From Streptomyces piniterrae (GTDB lineage Bacteria > Actinomycetota > Actinomycetes > Streptomycetales > Streptomycetaceae), in NCBI RefSeq assembly GCF_005048155.1, contig NZ_SUMB01000011.1, positions 62,001 to 126,000 of the forward strand: a DNA stretch of 64,000 nucleotides, given 5' to 3'. Positions 55,335 through 64,000 of this stretch are shown piece by piece; position 1 is the stretch's first letter, and every line of letters starts with the position of its first letter. The translations under genes and the position numbers were made by a program. The notes under the pieces are model-generated. The model had not been told where the DNA came from, ran no database searches, and saw nothing but the letters and a program-made list of their open reading frames with translations.

Positions 55335-58300
55335 CTATCGGCCTTCCGGGGGTGACCGGTCGGCGGTCTCACCGAGCAGGATGCGTTCCAGTCCGGCCCT
55401 GCCCGGCAGCCGTGCGGGCCGGACGATCTCGCCGGTGCGGACGTACAGGAAGGCGGCGTCGACGGCGGCGGGCGGCAGGCCGTGGCGCTCGGCCCAGGCG
55501 AGGCGGTAGACGGCCAGCTGGAGGGGGTCGGCGGTGCCGGCCGGGCCGGTTTTCCAGTCGACGATCTCGAAGCGGTCGCCGTCGGGGCCCGGTTGCTTGT
55601 AGACGGCGTCGATGCGGCCGCGGATGACGCGTCCGGCGAGGGTCAGCTGGAAGGGTGCCTCGATGCGGTACGGGGTGCGGTGGGCGTACGGGGAGCGGGC
55701 GAAGGCTTCCTTGAGGGCTTCCAGGTCGCGTTCGTCGACGATCTCCGTTTCTTCGGCGCCGGGCAGTTCGTCCGGGCCGAGCAGGGGCAGCGTGAGTTCC
55801 TCGAAGCGGGATTCGACCCAGGCGTGGAAGCGGGTGCCGCGGCGGGCGCCGGGTTGTGGGGGGCGGGGCATGGGGCGGGCCAGCTCGCGGGCGAAGCCGT
55901 CGGGGTCGGCGGCGAGGCGGAGCAGCTGGGTGGCGCTGAGGGTGGCGGGGAGCGGGACGTCGCGGACGGTGGCGCGGGAGCGGCGCAGTTCGTCGGCGAG
56001 GGCGTCCAGATCGCGGTCCCAGGAGCCGACGGTGCGGCGTTCCTCGGGGAGGAGGCTGCGGGGGGTGGTGTCGGCGGCCGTGGGTGCGGTGGGGGCATCG
56101 GGGGCGGGCTGGGCGGAGCGCTGGGCGACGATGCGGGGCCGGGGCGGAGTGGGTTCGGCGCCGGGGGTGTCGTGGGGCGGGGCGTCGCGGTGGGGGTCCG
56201 CCTCCGGGACGTCGTACGGGTCGGTCTCGGGGACGTCGTAGGGCGGGGCGGCGTCGTGGGGCGGGGTGTCGGCGAACGGGTCGGCTTCGGGGACGTCGTA
56301 CGGGTCGGCTTCGGGGGTGTGGTCGTACGGGTCGGCTTCCGGCAGGTCGTACGGGTCGGTCGGCTCCCACTCGTCCTCGGGCGGTGGCGGGGGCCACTCC
56401 GGGTCGTACGCGGGGAGCGGCGCCGGGGCGGTGGCAGGGGTGGGTGCCGCCTCCGCGTGGCGGGCCAGGTGGGCGCGGACGGTGGCCGCGGCGGTGCGGC
56501 GGCGGGCGGTGGCGGTGGGGTCGAGGGGCAGCGGCCAGGCCTGGTCCGTGGCGGCTTCGGCGAGGGCGGGGTTCTCGGCTCCGTCCTCGGGGGGCTCTGC
56601 CCATGCCTCGATCTCGCCGTGCCCCGCCTCGCAGTGCTCGCGCAGTGCCTCCAGGAAGGCGGACGGGCCGCGGGGGCGCTTCTGGTCGGGGCCCCACCAG
56701 TGGCCGGAGCCGAGCAGCAGGGAGCGGGGGCGGGTGAAGGTGACGTAGCCCAGGCGGAGTTCCTCGGTCTGCTGGTGGTGCTTCATCGCCTCCTTGAAGT
56801 TCTTGAGGCCGCGGCCGGCCCATTCCTCGACGTCGGGGAGGGTGGTGGCGTCGCCGCGGAGGGCGTGCGGCAGGACCTTGGGCTGGGTGATCCAGGACTC
56901 GCGGGCCTGCTCGCTGGGGAACTGCTTGGCGACCAGGCCGGGGACGGCGACGACGTCCCATTCCAGGCCCTTCGACTTGTGCGCGGTGAGCACCTTGACG
57001 GTGTTGTCGCCGCCGGGGAGGGAGCTGTCGAGGCCCTTTTCGTGCTGGACGGCGGTGCGCAGGAAGCCGAGGAAGGCGAGCAGGGTGGCCTCGCCGTCCA
57101 GGGCGGCGCCGCCCTGTTTGGCGGCGAAGCCGGCCGCGATGTCGAGGAAGGTGCCGAGGGTTTCGCGTCGGCGGGCGGCGAGGGCGTGCGGCGATGCGGA
57201 CAGTTCGACTTCCAGGCCGGTGGTGGCCAGCACCCGGTGGAGTACGTCCATCAGCGGGTCGCTCAGGGAGCGCCGCAGGTCGCGGAGCTCGGTGGCGAGA
57301 TAGGCGAAGCGGATCCGTGCTTCGGGCGAGAACGGCAGGCCGTCGTCGGGGCCGTCGGCTTCGAGGAAGGTGTCGAGGGCGTCGGCGAGGGAGACGGTCT
57401 CGGCGGGGTCGACGCCTTCCACGGCTTCCGCGAGCCGCTGTCCGGGGTCGTCGGAGGGGCTGCCGTGGTGGACGAGGGTGCGGGCGCGGCGGCCGAGGAG
57501 GGCCAGGTCGCGGGGGCCGATGCGCCAGCGCGGGCCGATCAGCAGGCGGACGAGGGCTGCGTTGGCGGTGGGGTCCTGGAGGACTTCGCAGACGGCGACG
57601 AGGTCGGCGATCTCGGGCAGATGCAGCAGCCCGGAGAGGCCGACGACTTCGACGGGGATGTCACGGGCGACCAGTTCGCCCTGGATGCGGGCGAAATCGC
57701 CGGCGGTGCGGCAGAGCACCGCGATCTCGCCGGGCGGGGTGCCGGTACGGACGAGGTGGGCGAGGGAGTCGGCGATCCAGGCGAGTTCCTCGGCGTGGGT
57801 GGGCAGCAGGGCGCAGCGCACCATGCCGTCGCGTTCGGCGCCGGGGGCGGGGCGGAGCGCTTCGACGCCGGCGTGCATCTGCCGCAGGGGTGCGGCGAGG
57901 TCGTTGGCGAGGTCGAGGAGGCGGCCGCCGCTGCGGCGGTTCTCGCTGAGCGCGAAGCGGCGGGCGGGGGTGCCGTCCTGGAAGGGGAAGTGGTCGGGGA
58001 AGTCGTCGAGGTTGGCGACGGAGGCGCCGCGCCATCCGTAGATGGCCTGGCAGGGGTCGCCGACGGCGGTGACGGCGTGCCCGGTGGCGTGCCCGGTGGG
58101 GGTGCCGGCCCCGGTGCCGAAGAGGCCGGAGAGCAGCAGTCGTTGGGCGACGGAGGTGTCCTGGTATTCGTCGAGCAGGACGACGCGGAATTCGTCGCGC
58201 AGGATCTCGCCGACTTCGGGGCGGGTGGTGGCGAGGGTCGCGGAGAGGGCGATCTGGTCGCCGAAGTCGAGCAGGTCGCGGCGGCGTTTCTCGCTGCGGT

Positions 58301-58997
58301 AGGCGCCGACGAGGTCGAGGAGCTCCCGGCGGCCGCGCGCGGTCTCGGGGACTTTGCGCAGGTCGGCGTTGGTGAGCCGGACGCCGTCGAGGGTGGCGAG
58401 CAGCTCGGTGTCGTAGGTGCGCAGCCGGGCCGGATCCACCAGGTGCTCGGCGAGCTCGCCGTCCAGGGCGAGGAGGTCCTCCACGAGGGTGGGCAGGGAT
58501 TTGGTGAGCGCCGGGTAGGGGCCGGGGGCGGCGCGCAGGACCCGGGCGGCGAGCTGGAAGCGGGTGGCGTCGGCGAGCAGGCGGGCGGTCGGTTCGAGGC
58601 CGATGCGCAGGCCGTGGTCCTTGAGGAGCTGGCCGGCGAAGGCGTGGTAGGTGGAGATGCGGGGTTCTCCGGGGGGCTGGTCGGCGCCGGGCCCTTCCCG
58701 GGGGAGTTTTTCGGGGTCGGTGACGCCGGCGGCGAGGAGCGCGGCGCGGACCCGCTCGGCGAGCTCACCGGCCGCCTTGTTGGTGAACGTCAGCCCGAGG
58801 ACCTGCTCGGGGGCGACCTGGCCGGTGCCGACCAGCCAGACCACGCGTGCGGCCATCACCGTCGTCTTGCCCGAGCCGGCCCCGGCCACGATGACCTGCG
58901 GGGCGGGCGGAGCGGTGATGCACGCCGTCTGCTCCGGGGTGAACGGGATGCCGAGGAGCGCTTTGAGCTGCTCGGGGTCGGTGAGGCGGGCTGACAT
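55335..58997 (-). CDS. adnB: ATP-dependent helicase-nuclease AdnB
   Basis: 1220 aa from the ATG at 58997. UvrD-type motor: Walker A GAGSGKTTVMAARVVWL (about 39-56), LLDEYQDTSVAQR, GDPCQAIYGWRGASV, LTAHKSKGLEWDVVAVPG. C-terminal RecB-like nuclease with GRIDAVYK and EIVDWKTG. Between the two lies an unusual Asp/Pro/Tyr repeat linker (about 879-932: DPYDLPEADPYDHTPEAD type). With AdnA it forms the actinobacterial AdnAB motor-nuclease for double-strand-break end resection. It starts 106 bp after adnA. Confidence 0.9.
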   Translation of the reverse strand: MSARLTDPEQLKALLGIPFTPEQTACITAPPAPQVIVAGAGSGKTTVMAARVVWLVGTGQVAPEQVLGLTFTNKAAGELAERVRAALLAAGVTDPEKLPREGPGADQPPGEPRISTYHAFAGQLLKDHGLRIGLEPTARLLADATRFQLAARVLRAAPGPYPALTKSLPTLVEDLLALDGELAEHLVDPARLRTYDTELLATLDGVRLTNADLRKVPETARGRRELLDLVGAYRSEKRRRDLLDFGDQIALSATLATTRPEVGEILRDEFRVVLLDEYQDTSVAQRLLLSGLFGTGAGTPTGHATGHAVTAVGDPCQAIYGWRGASVANLDDFPDHFPFQDGTPARRFALSENRRSGGRLLDLANDLAAPLRQMHAGVEALRPAPGAERDGMVRCALLPTHAEELAWIADSLAHLVRTGTPPGEIAVLCRTAGDFARIQGELVARDIPVEVVGLSGLLHLPEIADLVAVCEVLQDPTANAALVRLLIGPRWRIGPRDLALLGRRARTLVHHGSPSDDPGQRLAEAVEGVDPAETVSLADALDTFLEADGPDDGLPFSPEARIRFAYLATELRDLRRSLSDPLMDVLHRVLATTGLEVELSASPHALAARRRETLGTFLDIAAGFAAKQGGAALDGEATLLAFLGFLRTAVQHEKGLDSSLPGGDNTVKVLTAHKSKGLEWDVVAVPGLVAKQFPSEQARESWITQPKVLPHALRGDATTLPDVEEWAGRGLKNFKEAMKHHQQTEELRLGYVTFTRPRSLLLGSGHWWGPDQKRPRGPSAFLEALREHCEAGHGEIEAWAEPPEDGAENPALAEAATDQAWPLPLDPTATARRRTAAATVRAHLARHAEAAPTPATAPAPLPAYDPEWPPPPPEDEWEPTDPYDLPEADPYDHTPEADPYDVPEADPFADTPPHDAAPPYDVPETDPYDVPEADPHRDAPPHDTPGAEPTPPRPRIVAQRSAQPAPDAPTAPTAADTTPRSLLPEERRTVGSWDRDLDALADELRRSRATVRDVPLPATLSATQLLRLAADPDGFARELARPMPRPPQPGARRGTRFHAWVESRFEELTLPLLGPDELPGAEETEIVDERDLEALKEAFARSPYAHRTPYRIEAPFQLTLAGRVIRGRIDAVYKQPGPDGDRFEIVDWKTGPAGTADPLQLAVYRLAWAERHGLPPAAVDAAFLYVRTGEIVRPARLPGRAGLERILLGETADRSPPEGR

Positions 58998-59103
58998 GTC
59001 GGAAACCGTATCCGGCCCCACTGACAATCCCGCTCCGCCGCAGGTCAGGAGGCTGTTGCGGCATCGATGCGGGCCCGCGGTCCGGCTTCTTGCCCCGGCC
59101 GGT

Positions 59104-62100
59104 TCACTCGACGATGTGCTTGCCCTCCGGCCGTGCGCTGCAGGAGGCGCGGAAGGCGCAGTGGTTGCAGTGTGTCCCGGTGGTGGGTGTGAAGCGCTCA
59201 TCCAGGACCCGGCCGGCCGCGGTGGCGAGCAGGTCGCCGACCCAGTCGCCCGGCTGGCCTCCTTCCGAGGGCGGCTGTTCCAAGGGCGGCTGCGCCTGGA
59301 CGGCGGGCAGGGCGTCGCCGCCGTCCTTCTGGGGTGCGCCCAGCCGCAGGTGGACCAGTTCGGCGCCGCCCGCTTCCGGTGTGCTCCCGCCGAAGGCCTC
59401 GTCGACGGCGCCCTCGCGGACCGCGAGCTGGTAGACGGCGAGCTGGGGGTGGCGGGCGACCTCGGGCCCGGTCGGTTTCTGTTTGCCGGTCTTGAAGTCG
59501 ACTACGTAGGCGCGTCCCTGGGTGTCGCGGGCGACGCGGTCCATGCTGCCGCGGATGCGGACCTCGTAGGCGCCGGCTTCGAGGGTGACGTCGAAGCCGT
59601 GCTCGGTGGCGACGGTGTCCCGGCCGAGGGTCTCCTGTTCCCGCACATGCCAGCGCAGGAAGCGCTCCAGGGCGGCGCGGGCGTTGTCCTTCTCCTGGCG
59701 TGACTTCCAGGGGGCGTCGAAGGCCAGCGCGTCCCATACGGAGTCCAGTCGCTCCATGAGGACGGTGAGGTCGGCGGGGGCACGGCCCGAGGCGACCTCG
59801 TCGGCCAGGACGTGGACCACGTTGCCGAAGCCCTGGGCCGCGGTGGACGGGGGATCGGCCTTCACCTCGCGTCCCAGGAACCACTGGAGGGAGCAGGTGT
59901 TGGCGAGCTGGTCGAGGGCGCTTCCGGAGAGGACCACGGGCCGGTCGCGGTCGCGCAACGGGACGGTGCTGTGGGTCGGTTCGTACAGGCCCCACCAGTT
60001 GTCCGGGTGGGCGGCCGGCACCAGGGGGTGGCCGTCGTCGTCGGTCAGCGCGGCCAGTTTCGCCAGCCGCTGCGCGGCGGCTTCGCGCAGCGCCGGGGTG
60101 GCGTCCGGGTCGACGGTGGTGGCGCGCAGTTCGGCGACCAGCGCGGCGACGGAGAGGGGGCGGCGGGGGCGGCCGGTGACGTCCTGGGGGGTGATGCCGA
60201 GCTCGGTCAGGAAGCGGGACGGCTGGTCGCCGTCGTCGGCGGCGGCCTTCACCGCGGTGACGATCAGCCGCTCGCGGGCGCGGGTGGCGGCCACGTAGAA
60301 CAGCCGGCGTTCCTCGGCGAGCAGCGCGCCCGGTGTGAGCGGTTCGGCGAGGCCGTCCCGGCCGATCCGGTCCGCCTCCAGGAGCGAGCCGCGGCGGCGC
60401 AGGTCGGGCCAGAGCCCTTCCTGGACGCCGGCGACGACCACGAGCCGCCATTCCAGGCCTTTGGAGCGGTGTGCGGTCATCAGCCGTACCGCGTCGGGGC
60501 GGACGGTGCGGCGGGTGAGGGTGTCCGCGGCGATGTCCTGTGCGTCCAGTTCCTCCAGGAAGTTGAGCGCGCCGCGGCCGCCGGTGCGTTCCTCGGCGCG
60601 GGCCGCGGTCTCGAAGAGCGCGACGACGGCGTCCAGGTCCCGGTCGGCGTTGCGGCCCGCGGCGCCGCCGCGCCGGGCCGCCCGCTCCAGGCGCTGCGGC
60701 CAGGGGGTGCCGTCCCACAGTTCCCACAGGGCCTGTTCGGCGGTGCCGCCGCCGGCCAGGAGTTCGCGGGCCTTGCGCAGCAGCAGGCCGAGCCGCTGGG
60801 CGCCGCGGGCGTACGCCGGATCGTGTGCCACCAGGCGCTGCGGTTCGGCGAGGGCCCGTGCGATCAGTTCGTCGGAGGGCCGTGGCAGGGCGTGTCCGGC
60901 GGCCCGTTCCTCCTCGCGGAGTGCGCGCCCCAGCCGCCGCAGGTCCGCCGCGTCCATGCCGCCGAGCGGCGAGGTCAGCAGCTCTATGGCGGTCTCGGCG
61001 TCGATCCAGGAAGGGGCGGTGTCGGCCTCGGGGGCCGGTTCGGCCGAGGAGCCCGGTTCGCCGTCGGGGGCCGGCTCGGCGTCGGGGCCCGGTTCTGCGT
61101 CCAGGCCCGGTTCGGCCTCGGGGCCCGGTGGGTCGGAGGCGGGGGCTTCACCAGCCGGCGCGGCGGGCACGCCGTGAGTCGGCGCAGGCACGGCCAGTGT
61201 CGCCCGTGCCGCCGCCCGGAGCGCGCCCAGGAGCGGCGCGACCGCCGGTTCGTGGCGGAGCGGCAGGTCGTCGCCGTCGATGTCGAGCGGCACTCCGGCG
61301 GCGGTGAGCGCACGGCGTACGGCGGGTATCGAGCGCCCGCCGGCGCGGACGAGGACGGCCATCTCGCGCCAGGGCACGCCGTCCTCCAGGTGGGCGCGGC
61401 GCAGGATGTCCGCGATGTTGTCCAGTTCGGCGCCCGAGGTCGGGTACGTGTACGCCTCGACGCGGCCGCCGTCCCGTACGGGCACCGGTTCGCGGTGCGC
61501 GCGGACCTTCTGCGCCGGGAGGCGGGTCAGCGGCATCCGGCGGGCCAGCTGGCGGGTGGCGGTCAGCAGGGCGGCGCCGGAGCGGCGGGAGGTGCGCAGC
61601 ACCGCCACCGGCGCGTGGGTGCCGTCGGCGCGCCGGAAGGTCTGCGGGAAGTCGAGGATGCCGTTGACGTCGGCGCCCCGGAAGGCGTAGATCGACTGGT
61701 CGGGATCGCCGAAGGCGACGAGGGTGCGGCCCGGGGAGCCCGGTTCGGCCGTGGCTCCGTGGTTGCCGGCGAGCGCGCGCAGCAGCCGTACCTGCGCGAC
61801 GTCCGTGTCCTGGTACTCGTCGACGTAGACCGCGTCGTAGGCGGCCGCCAGCCGGGCCGCGACGTCGGTCTGCTCGGCGAGCAGCACCGCGCGGTGCACC
61901 AGTTCGGCGTAGTCCAGCACGCCCTGGGCGTCCAGGACGTCGAGGTATTCGGCGAGGAAGGCGGCGGCGGCGCTCCAGTCGGGCCGTCCGGTGCGCCGCG
62001 CGAAGGCGCCCAGCGCGTCCGGCCCCAGGCCCAGTTCGCGGCTGCGGGCGAGCACCGCGCGGACCTCGTCGGCGAAGCCGCGGGTGGTCAGGCAGGCGCG

Positions 62101-62652
62101 CAGCTCGTCCGGCCAGTTGACCTGTGCGCGCCCGTCGCCGGCCAGTTCCGCCTGGCCTTCGAGGAGTTCACGGACGACGAGGTCCTGCTCGGGTCCGGAC
62201 AGCAGCCGCAGCGGGTCGGCGAAGAGTTCCGCGTCTTGGTGGGCGCGGACCAGGGCGTAGCAAAAGGAGTGGAAGGTGGTGGCCTGGGGGACGAAGCTGC
62301 CGCCCAGCCTGGCGGCGAGCCGGTCGCGGAGTTCGACGGCGGCCTTGCGGCTGAAGGTGAGGACGAGGATCCGTTCGGGGTCGCCGCCGTCGCGTACCCG
62401 GCGCGCGACCGACTCCACGAGCGTCGTGGTCTTCCCCGTGCCGGGCCCGGCCAGGACGAGCAGCGGGCCGTGCCGGTGGTCAACCACGGCGCGCTGGGCT
62501 GCGTCCAAGGCAGGAGGGTCGGTCGTCCCCGGCGGGGTGCGCACCAGCCGGTACGCGCCGGCGGCAGCGCGGCGCGCCGCCCGGTGCTGCCGCGTCGGCG
62601 GCATGGCCGGGAACGCCGGGGACGCCGGAGACGCCGGGAAAGGGGAACTCAC
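59104..62652 (-). CDS. adnA: ATP-dependent helicase-nuclease AdnA
   Basis: 1182 aa from a GTG at 62652. Walker A VLAGPGTGKTTTLVES (about 66-81), YVDEYQDTDVAQVRLL, GDPDQSIYAFRGADVNGILD, LMTAHRSKGLEWRLVVVAG and YVAATRARERLIVTAV. A Pro/Asp/Glu-rich stretch (about 485-545) interrupts the motor. C-terminal nuclease (IRGSMDRV; VVDFKTGKQ) and four Cys (TCSLQWF; HCNHCAFRASC) of an Fe-S staple. Both AdnA and AdnB Walker A sites look intact. Order adnA then adnB matches M. tuberculosis. Confidence 0.9.
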   Translation of the reverse strand: MSSPFPASPASPAFPAMPPTRQHRAARRAAAGAYRLVRTPPGTTDPPALDAAQRAVVDHRHGPLLVLAGPGTGKTTTLVESVARRVRDGGDPERILVLTFSRKAAVELRDRLAARLGGSFVPQATTFHSFCYALVRAHQDAELFADPLRLLSGPEQDLVVRELLEGQAELAGDGRAQVNWPDELRACLTTRGFADEVRAVLARSRELGLGPDALGAFARRTGRPDWSAAAAFLAEYLDVLDAQGVLDYAELVHRAVLLAEQTDVAARLAAAYDAVYVDEYQDTDVAQVRLLRALAGNHGATAEPGSPGRTLVAFGDPDQSIYAFRGADVNGILDFPQTFRRADGTHAPVAVLRTSRRSGAALLTATRQLARRMPLTRLPAQKVRAHREPVPVRDGGRVEAYTYPTSGAELDNIADILRRAHLEDGVPWREMAVLVRAGGRSIPAVRRALTAAGVPLDIDGDDLPLRHEPAVAPLLGALRAAARATLAVPAPTHGVPAAPAGEAPASDPPGPEAEPGLDAEPGPDAEPAPDGEPGSSAEPAPEADTAPSWIDAETAIELLTSPLGGMDAADLRRLGRALREEERAAGHALPRPSDELIARALAEPQRLVAHDPAYARGAQRLGLLLRKARELLAGGGTAEQALWELWDGTPWPQRLERAARRGGAAGRNADRDLDAVVALFETAARAEERTGGRGALNFLEELDAQDIAADTLTRRTVRPDAVRLMTAHRSKGLEWRLVVVAGVQEGLWPDLRRRGSLLEADRIGRDGLAEPLTPGALLAEERRLFYVAATRARERLIVTAVKAAADDGDQPSRFLTELGITPQDVTGRPRRPLSVAALVAELRATTVDPDATPALREAAAQRLAKLAALTDDDGHPLVPAAHPDNWWGLYEPTHSTVPLRDRDRPVVLSGSALDQLANTCSLQWFLGREVKADPPSTAAQGFGNVVHVLADEVASGRAPADLTVLMERLDSVWDALAFDAPWKSRQEKDNARAALERFLRWHVREQETLGRDTVATEHGFDVTLEAGAYEVRIRGSMDRVARDTQGRAYVVDFKTGKQKPTGPEVARHPQLAVYQLAVREGAVDEAFGGSTPEAGGAELVHLRLGAPQKDGGDALPAVQAQPPLEQPPSEGGQPGDWVGDLLATAAGRVLDERFTPTTGTHCNHCAFRASCSARPEGKHIVE

Positions 62653-62884
62653 GTGGATCGCCGGTCCTGGTGGAGGTGCTGGTCGTAATGCGAGAGGTGG
62701 TGCGGTTCGTTGTGCGGGGCGTGCCGCCGCGTCGCGCCCCTGGGGGCGTGGACGTGGTGCGGGGCGCGCCGGGGGCGGGTCCGCGGTGACGGCAGTGCCC
62801 GACGGTACGCCAGGCGGTGCGCGAGCCGCAGCGCGTCCCCTGCCGGGACCCGGCGGGCCGGCCCGCCGACCGGCGGGCGTGCGG

Positions 62885-63331
62885 TCAGCCGGCTATGTGC
62901 GGGCCATCGTCCGGCCGGCCGTCGTCCGACCGGCCGTCCCACCGGGCCCGCCGCATGTCGAGCCGCGGTATGTGGCTCTCGGCGGTTCGCGACGCCCCGC
63001 GCAGTGGGGTGCCCTCGTCCCGGTAGTGCGCCAGTGCGCGCAGTTCGCTGCCCGGCAGCAGCACGCCGTCCGCGCGCACCACCCGCCACCAGGGCACCGC
63101 GCCCCCGTAGAGCGCCATCACGCGGCCCACCTGACGGGGCCCTCCCTCCTCCAGCCACTCCGCGACATCGCCGTAGGTCAGCACCCGGCCGGCCGGGATC
63201 AGCTCGGCGACGGCGAGCACCCGCTCCGCGTATTCGGGCAGCTCACCGGCGTCCGCGCCGGGTGTGGCGGCGCGCTTTCCGGCTTTGTCGGCGGCGGCGC
63301 GGGAGGCCGCGGTGTCTCCGGTCCCACTCAT
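62885..63331 (-). CDS. Alkyltransferase-like protein (MGMT-family, active Cys replaced)
   Basis: 148 aa from the ATG at 63331 (or 63340). MGMT-like core: RVLAVAELIPAGRVLTYGDV, ALYGGAVPWWRVVRADGVLL. The PCHR active-site motif is PWWR, so it cannot transfer alkyl groups but should bind O6-alkylguanine and recruit nucleotide excision repair, as ATL proteins do. Conserved beside adnAB in actinobacteria. N-terminal 30 residues and C-terminal tail are low-complexity. Confidence 0.87.
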   Translation of the reverse strand: MSGTGDTAASRAAADKAGKRAATPGADAGELPEYAERVLAVAELIPAGRVLTYGDVAEWLEEGGPRQVGRVMALYGGAVPWWRVVRADGVLLPGSELRALAHYRDEGTPLRGASRTAESHIPRLDMRRARWDGRSDDGRPDDGPHIAG

Positions 63332-63520
63332 TCGCTCCATCCTGCCGCACGCCACCGACAATGGCCGTGGGCACCCGGCGCGGCGCCCCTTGCGGGGCTC
63401 GCTGCGGAGTCCCGTGACGCGCGGGCGGTGGAGGGCGTTCCGCTTCCCGCACCACCGAAATGCACCCCTGATGCCCCCTGTCGAAGCCGGGCCGTGCCAC
63501 CATCTTCCGGACGGTGACTG

Positions 63521-64000
63521 GTGATACGAGATCAAGAAGAGACGGCCGAGCAGCAGGGTGCGGCGCCTCCACGGGAGGCGGGCGCCCCTGACGCGCTGGC
63601 CGTCGACGCCGCCGTAGCCGCCCCGGGAGCGGCCGCACGGACCACGCGGCCGGGACGGCGGCGGGCGGCACGACAGGGGAAGCACCAACGGGGGCCGGAC
63701 ACGGCTTCCGCTACCGAAAAGGCGAGCACGATCAAGAAGGCCGAACGACCAGGGGCGTCCGAGAGGCCGGAAGGGCCCGAGAAGCCCACACCACGCAAGC
63801 GGCAGAAGGAGAAGCGGGGCGAGCAGGAGGCGCAGGACCGTCGGGACCAGCGGGACCGGCACACGGGGCACGAGCAGGGCGAGGACCGGCCCGCCGAGCC
63901 GGCCCGCGGCACGCCCCGTACGGGTTCGCACCGCTCCGACCTGTCCCCGGACGAGTACGGCGAGTTCCACGTCGACCGGGTCTCCGGGGACGAGCCGCTG
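63521..64000 (+). CDS. Partial gene at right edge, disordered N-terminus
   Basis: An open frame from a GTG at 63521 runs off the window (160 codons). Gln/Arg/Glu/Pro-rich and highly charged (RKRQKEKRGEQEAQDRRDQR); the last residues (SDLSPDEYGEFHVDRVSG) look like the start of a folded domain. Third positions are mostly G/C. No SD and no recognised family. The start could differ. Confidence 0.5.
   Translation, partial: MIRDQEETAEQQGAAPPREAGAPDALAVDAAVAAPGAAARTTRPGRRRAARQGKHQRGPDTASATEKASTIKKAERPGASERPEGPEKPTPRKRQKEKRGEQEAQDRRDQRDRHTGHEQGEDRPAEPARGTPRTGSHRSDLSPDEYGEFHVDRVSGDEPL

Noticed and set aside
1..64000. Prophage, IS element, integron, or secondary-metabolite cluster
   Set aside because: No integrase, transposase, terminase, PKS/NRPS or similar genes, and no target-site repeats; gene order is core-like.

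Overview
The window is a gene-dense, very GC-rich chromosomal segment with the codon bias of Streptomyces. Typical Streptomyces loci lie in one continuous stretch: divergent dasR/dasA with dre operators, B12-riboswitch-controlled nrdAB, sigR-rsrA, a tandem HD-GYP pair, catR/catA, and wblC with a long leader. From memory, the order runs parallel to the Streptomyces coelicolor SCO523x-to-SCO518x region. The right half also matches the conserved actinobacterial block known in Mycobacterium tuberculosis (UPF0182, PDZ protease, zincin, ABC1 kinase, whiB7, uvrD2, mrx1, nudC, adnBA, alkyltransferase-like protein). I see no phage, IS element, CRISPR array or biosynthetic cluster, so this is core chromosome rather than an island.

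Layout: 1-3.3 kb, amino-sugar ABC importer (partial dasB, dasA) and DasR. 3.4-6.1 kb, DUF3311/sodium-solute symporter pair and a GNAT. 6.1-10 kb, class Ia ribonucleotide reductase with paired NrdR boxes and a cobalamin riboswitch. 10-14 kb, a class A PBP with a degenerate transpeptidase domain, peptide deformylase and a TPR protein. 14.4-17.4 kb, a tandem-repeat array and two HD-GYP membrane proteins. 17.6-18.9 kb, RsrA and SigR with an autoregulatory SigR promoter. 19-27.4 kb, XRE-cupin regulator, hydrolase, SRAP protein, M50B-like membrane protein, aroA-rsgA, SMR exporter, TetR, hisN and a CBS protein. 27.5-32 kb, catalase and its Fur-family regulator, then two identical initiator tRNA genes flanking a Sel1-repeat protein. 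32-41.3 kb, UPF0182, PPA1309-family, PDZ-Lon protease, moaE, SDR, zincin and Nudix genes. 41.4-44.6 kb, an operon of three AIM24-domain proteins, one fused to TerD. 44.7-49.6 kb, YgjP-type peptidase, ThiF-like protein, ABC1 kinase, zinc-ribbon protein, and wblC with its upstream leader gene and attenuator. 49.8-63.3 kb, uvrD2, mycoredoxin, nudC, M20 peptidase, adnB, adnA and an alkyltransferase-like protein. A partial gene runs off the right edge.

A common thread is stress handling. SigR/RsrA controls the thiol-oxidative response, and a second good SigR-type promoter precedes mycoredoxin 1 about 33 kb away. CatR/CatA handles peroxide. WblC controls antibiotic resistance and, from published work, feeds into sigR. 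UvrD2, AdnAB, SRAP and ATL handle DNA damage, and nrdAB supplies deoxynucleotides. The most interesting non-coding element is the wblC leader: a well-translated 108-codon upstream gene followed by an intrinsic terminator whose arm sequence recurs inside the last codons of the leader gene, the arrangement expected of ribosome-mediated attenuation.
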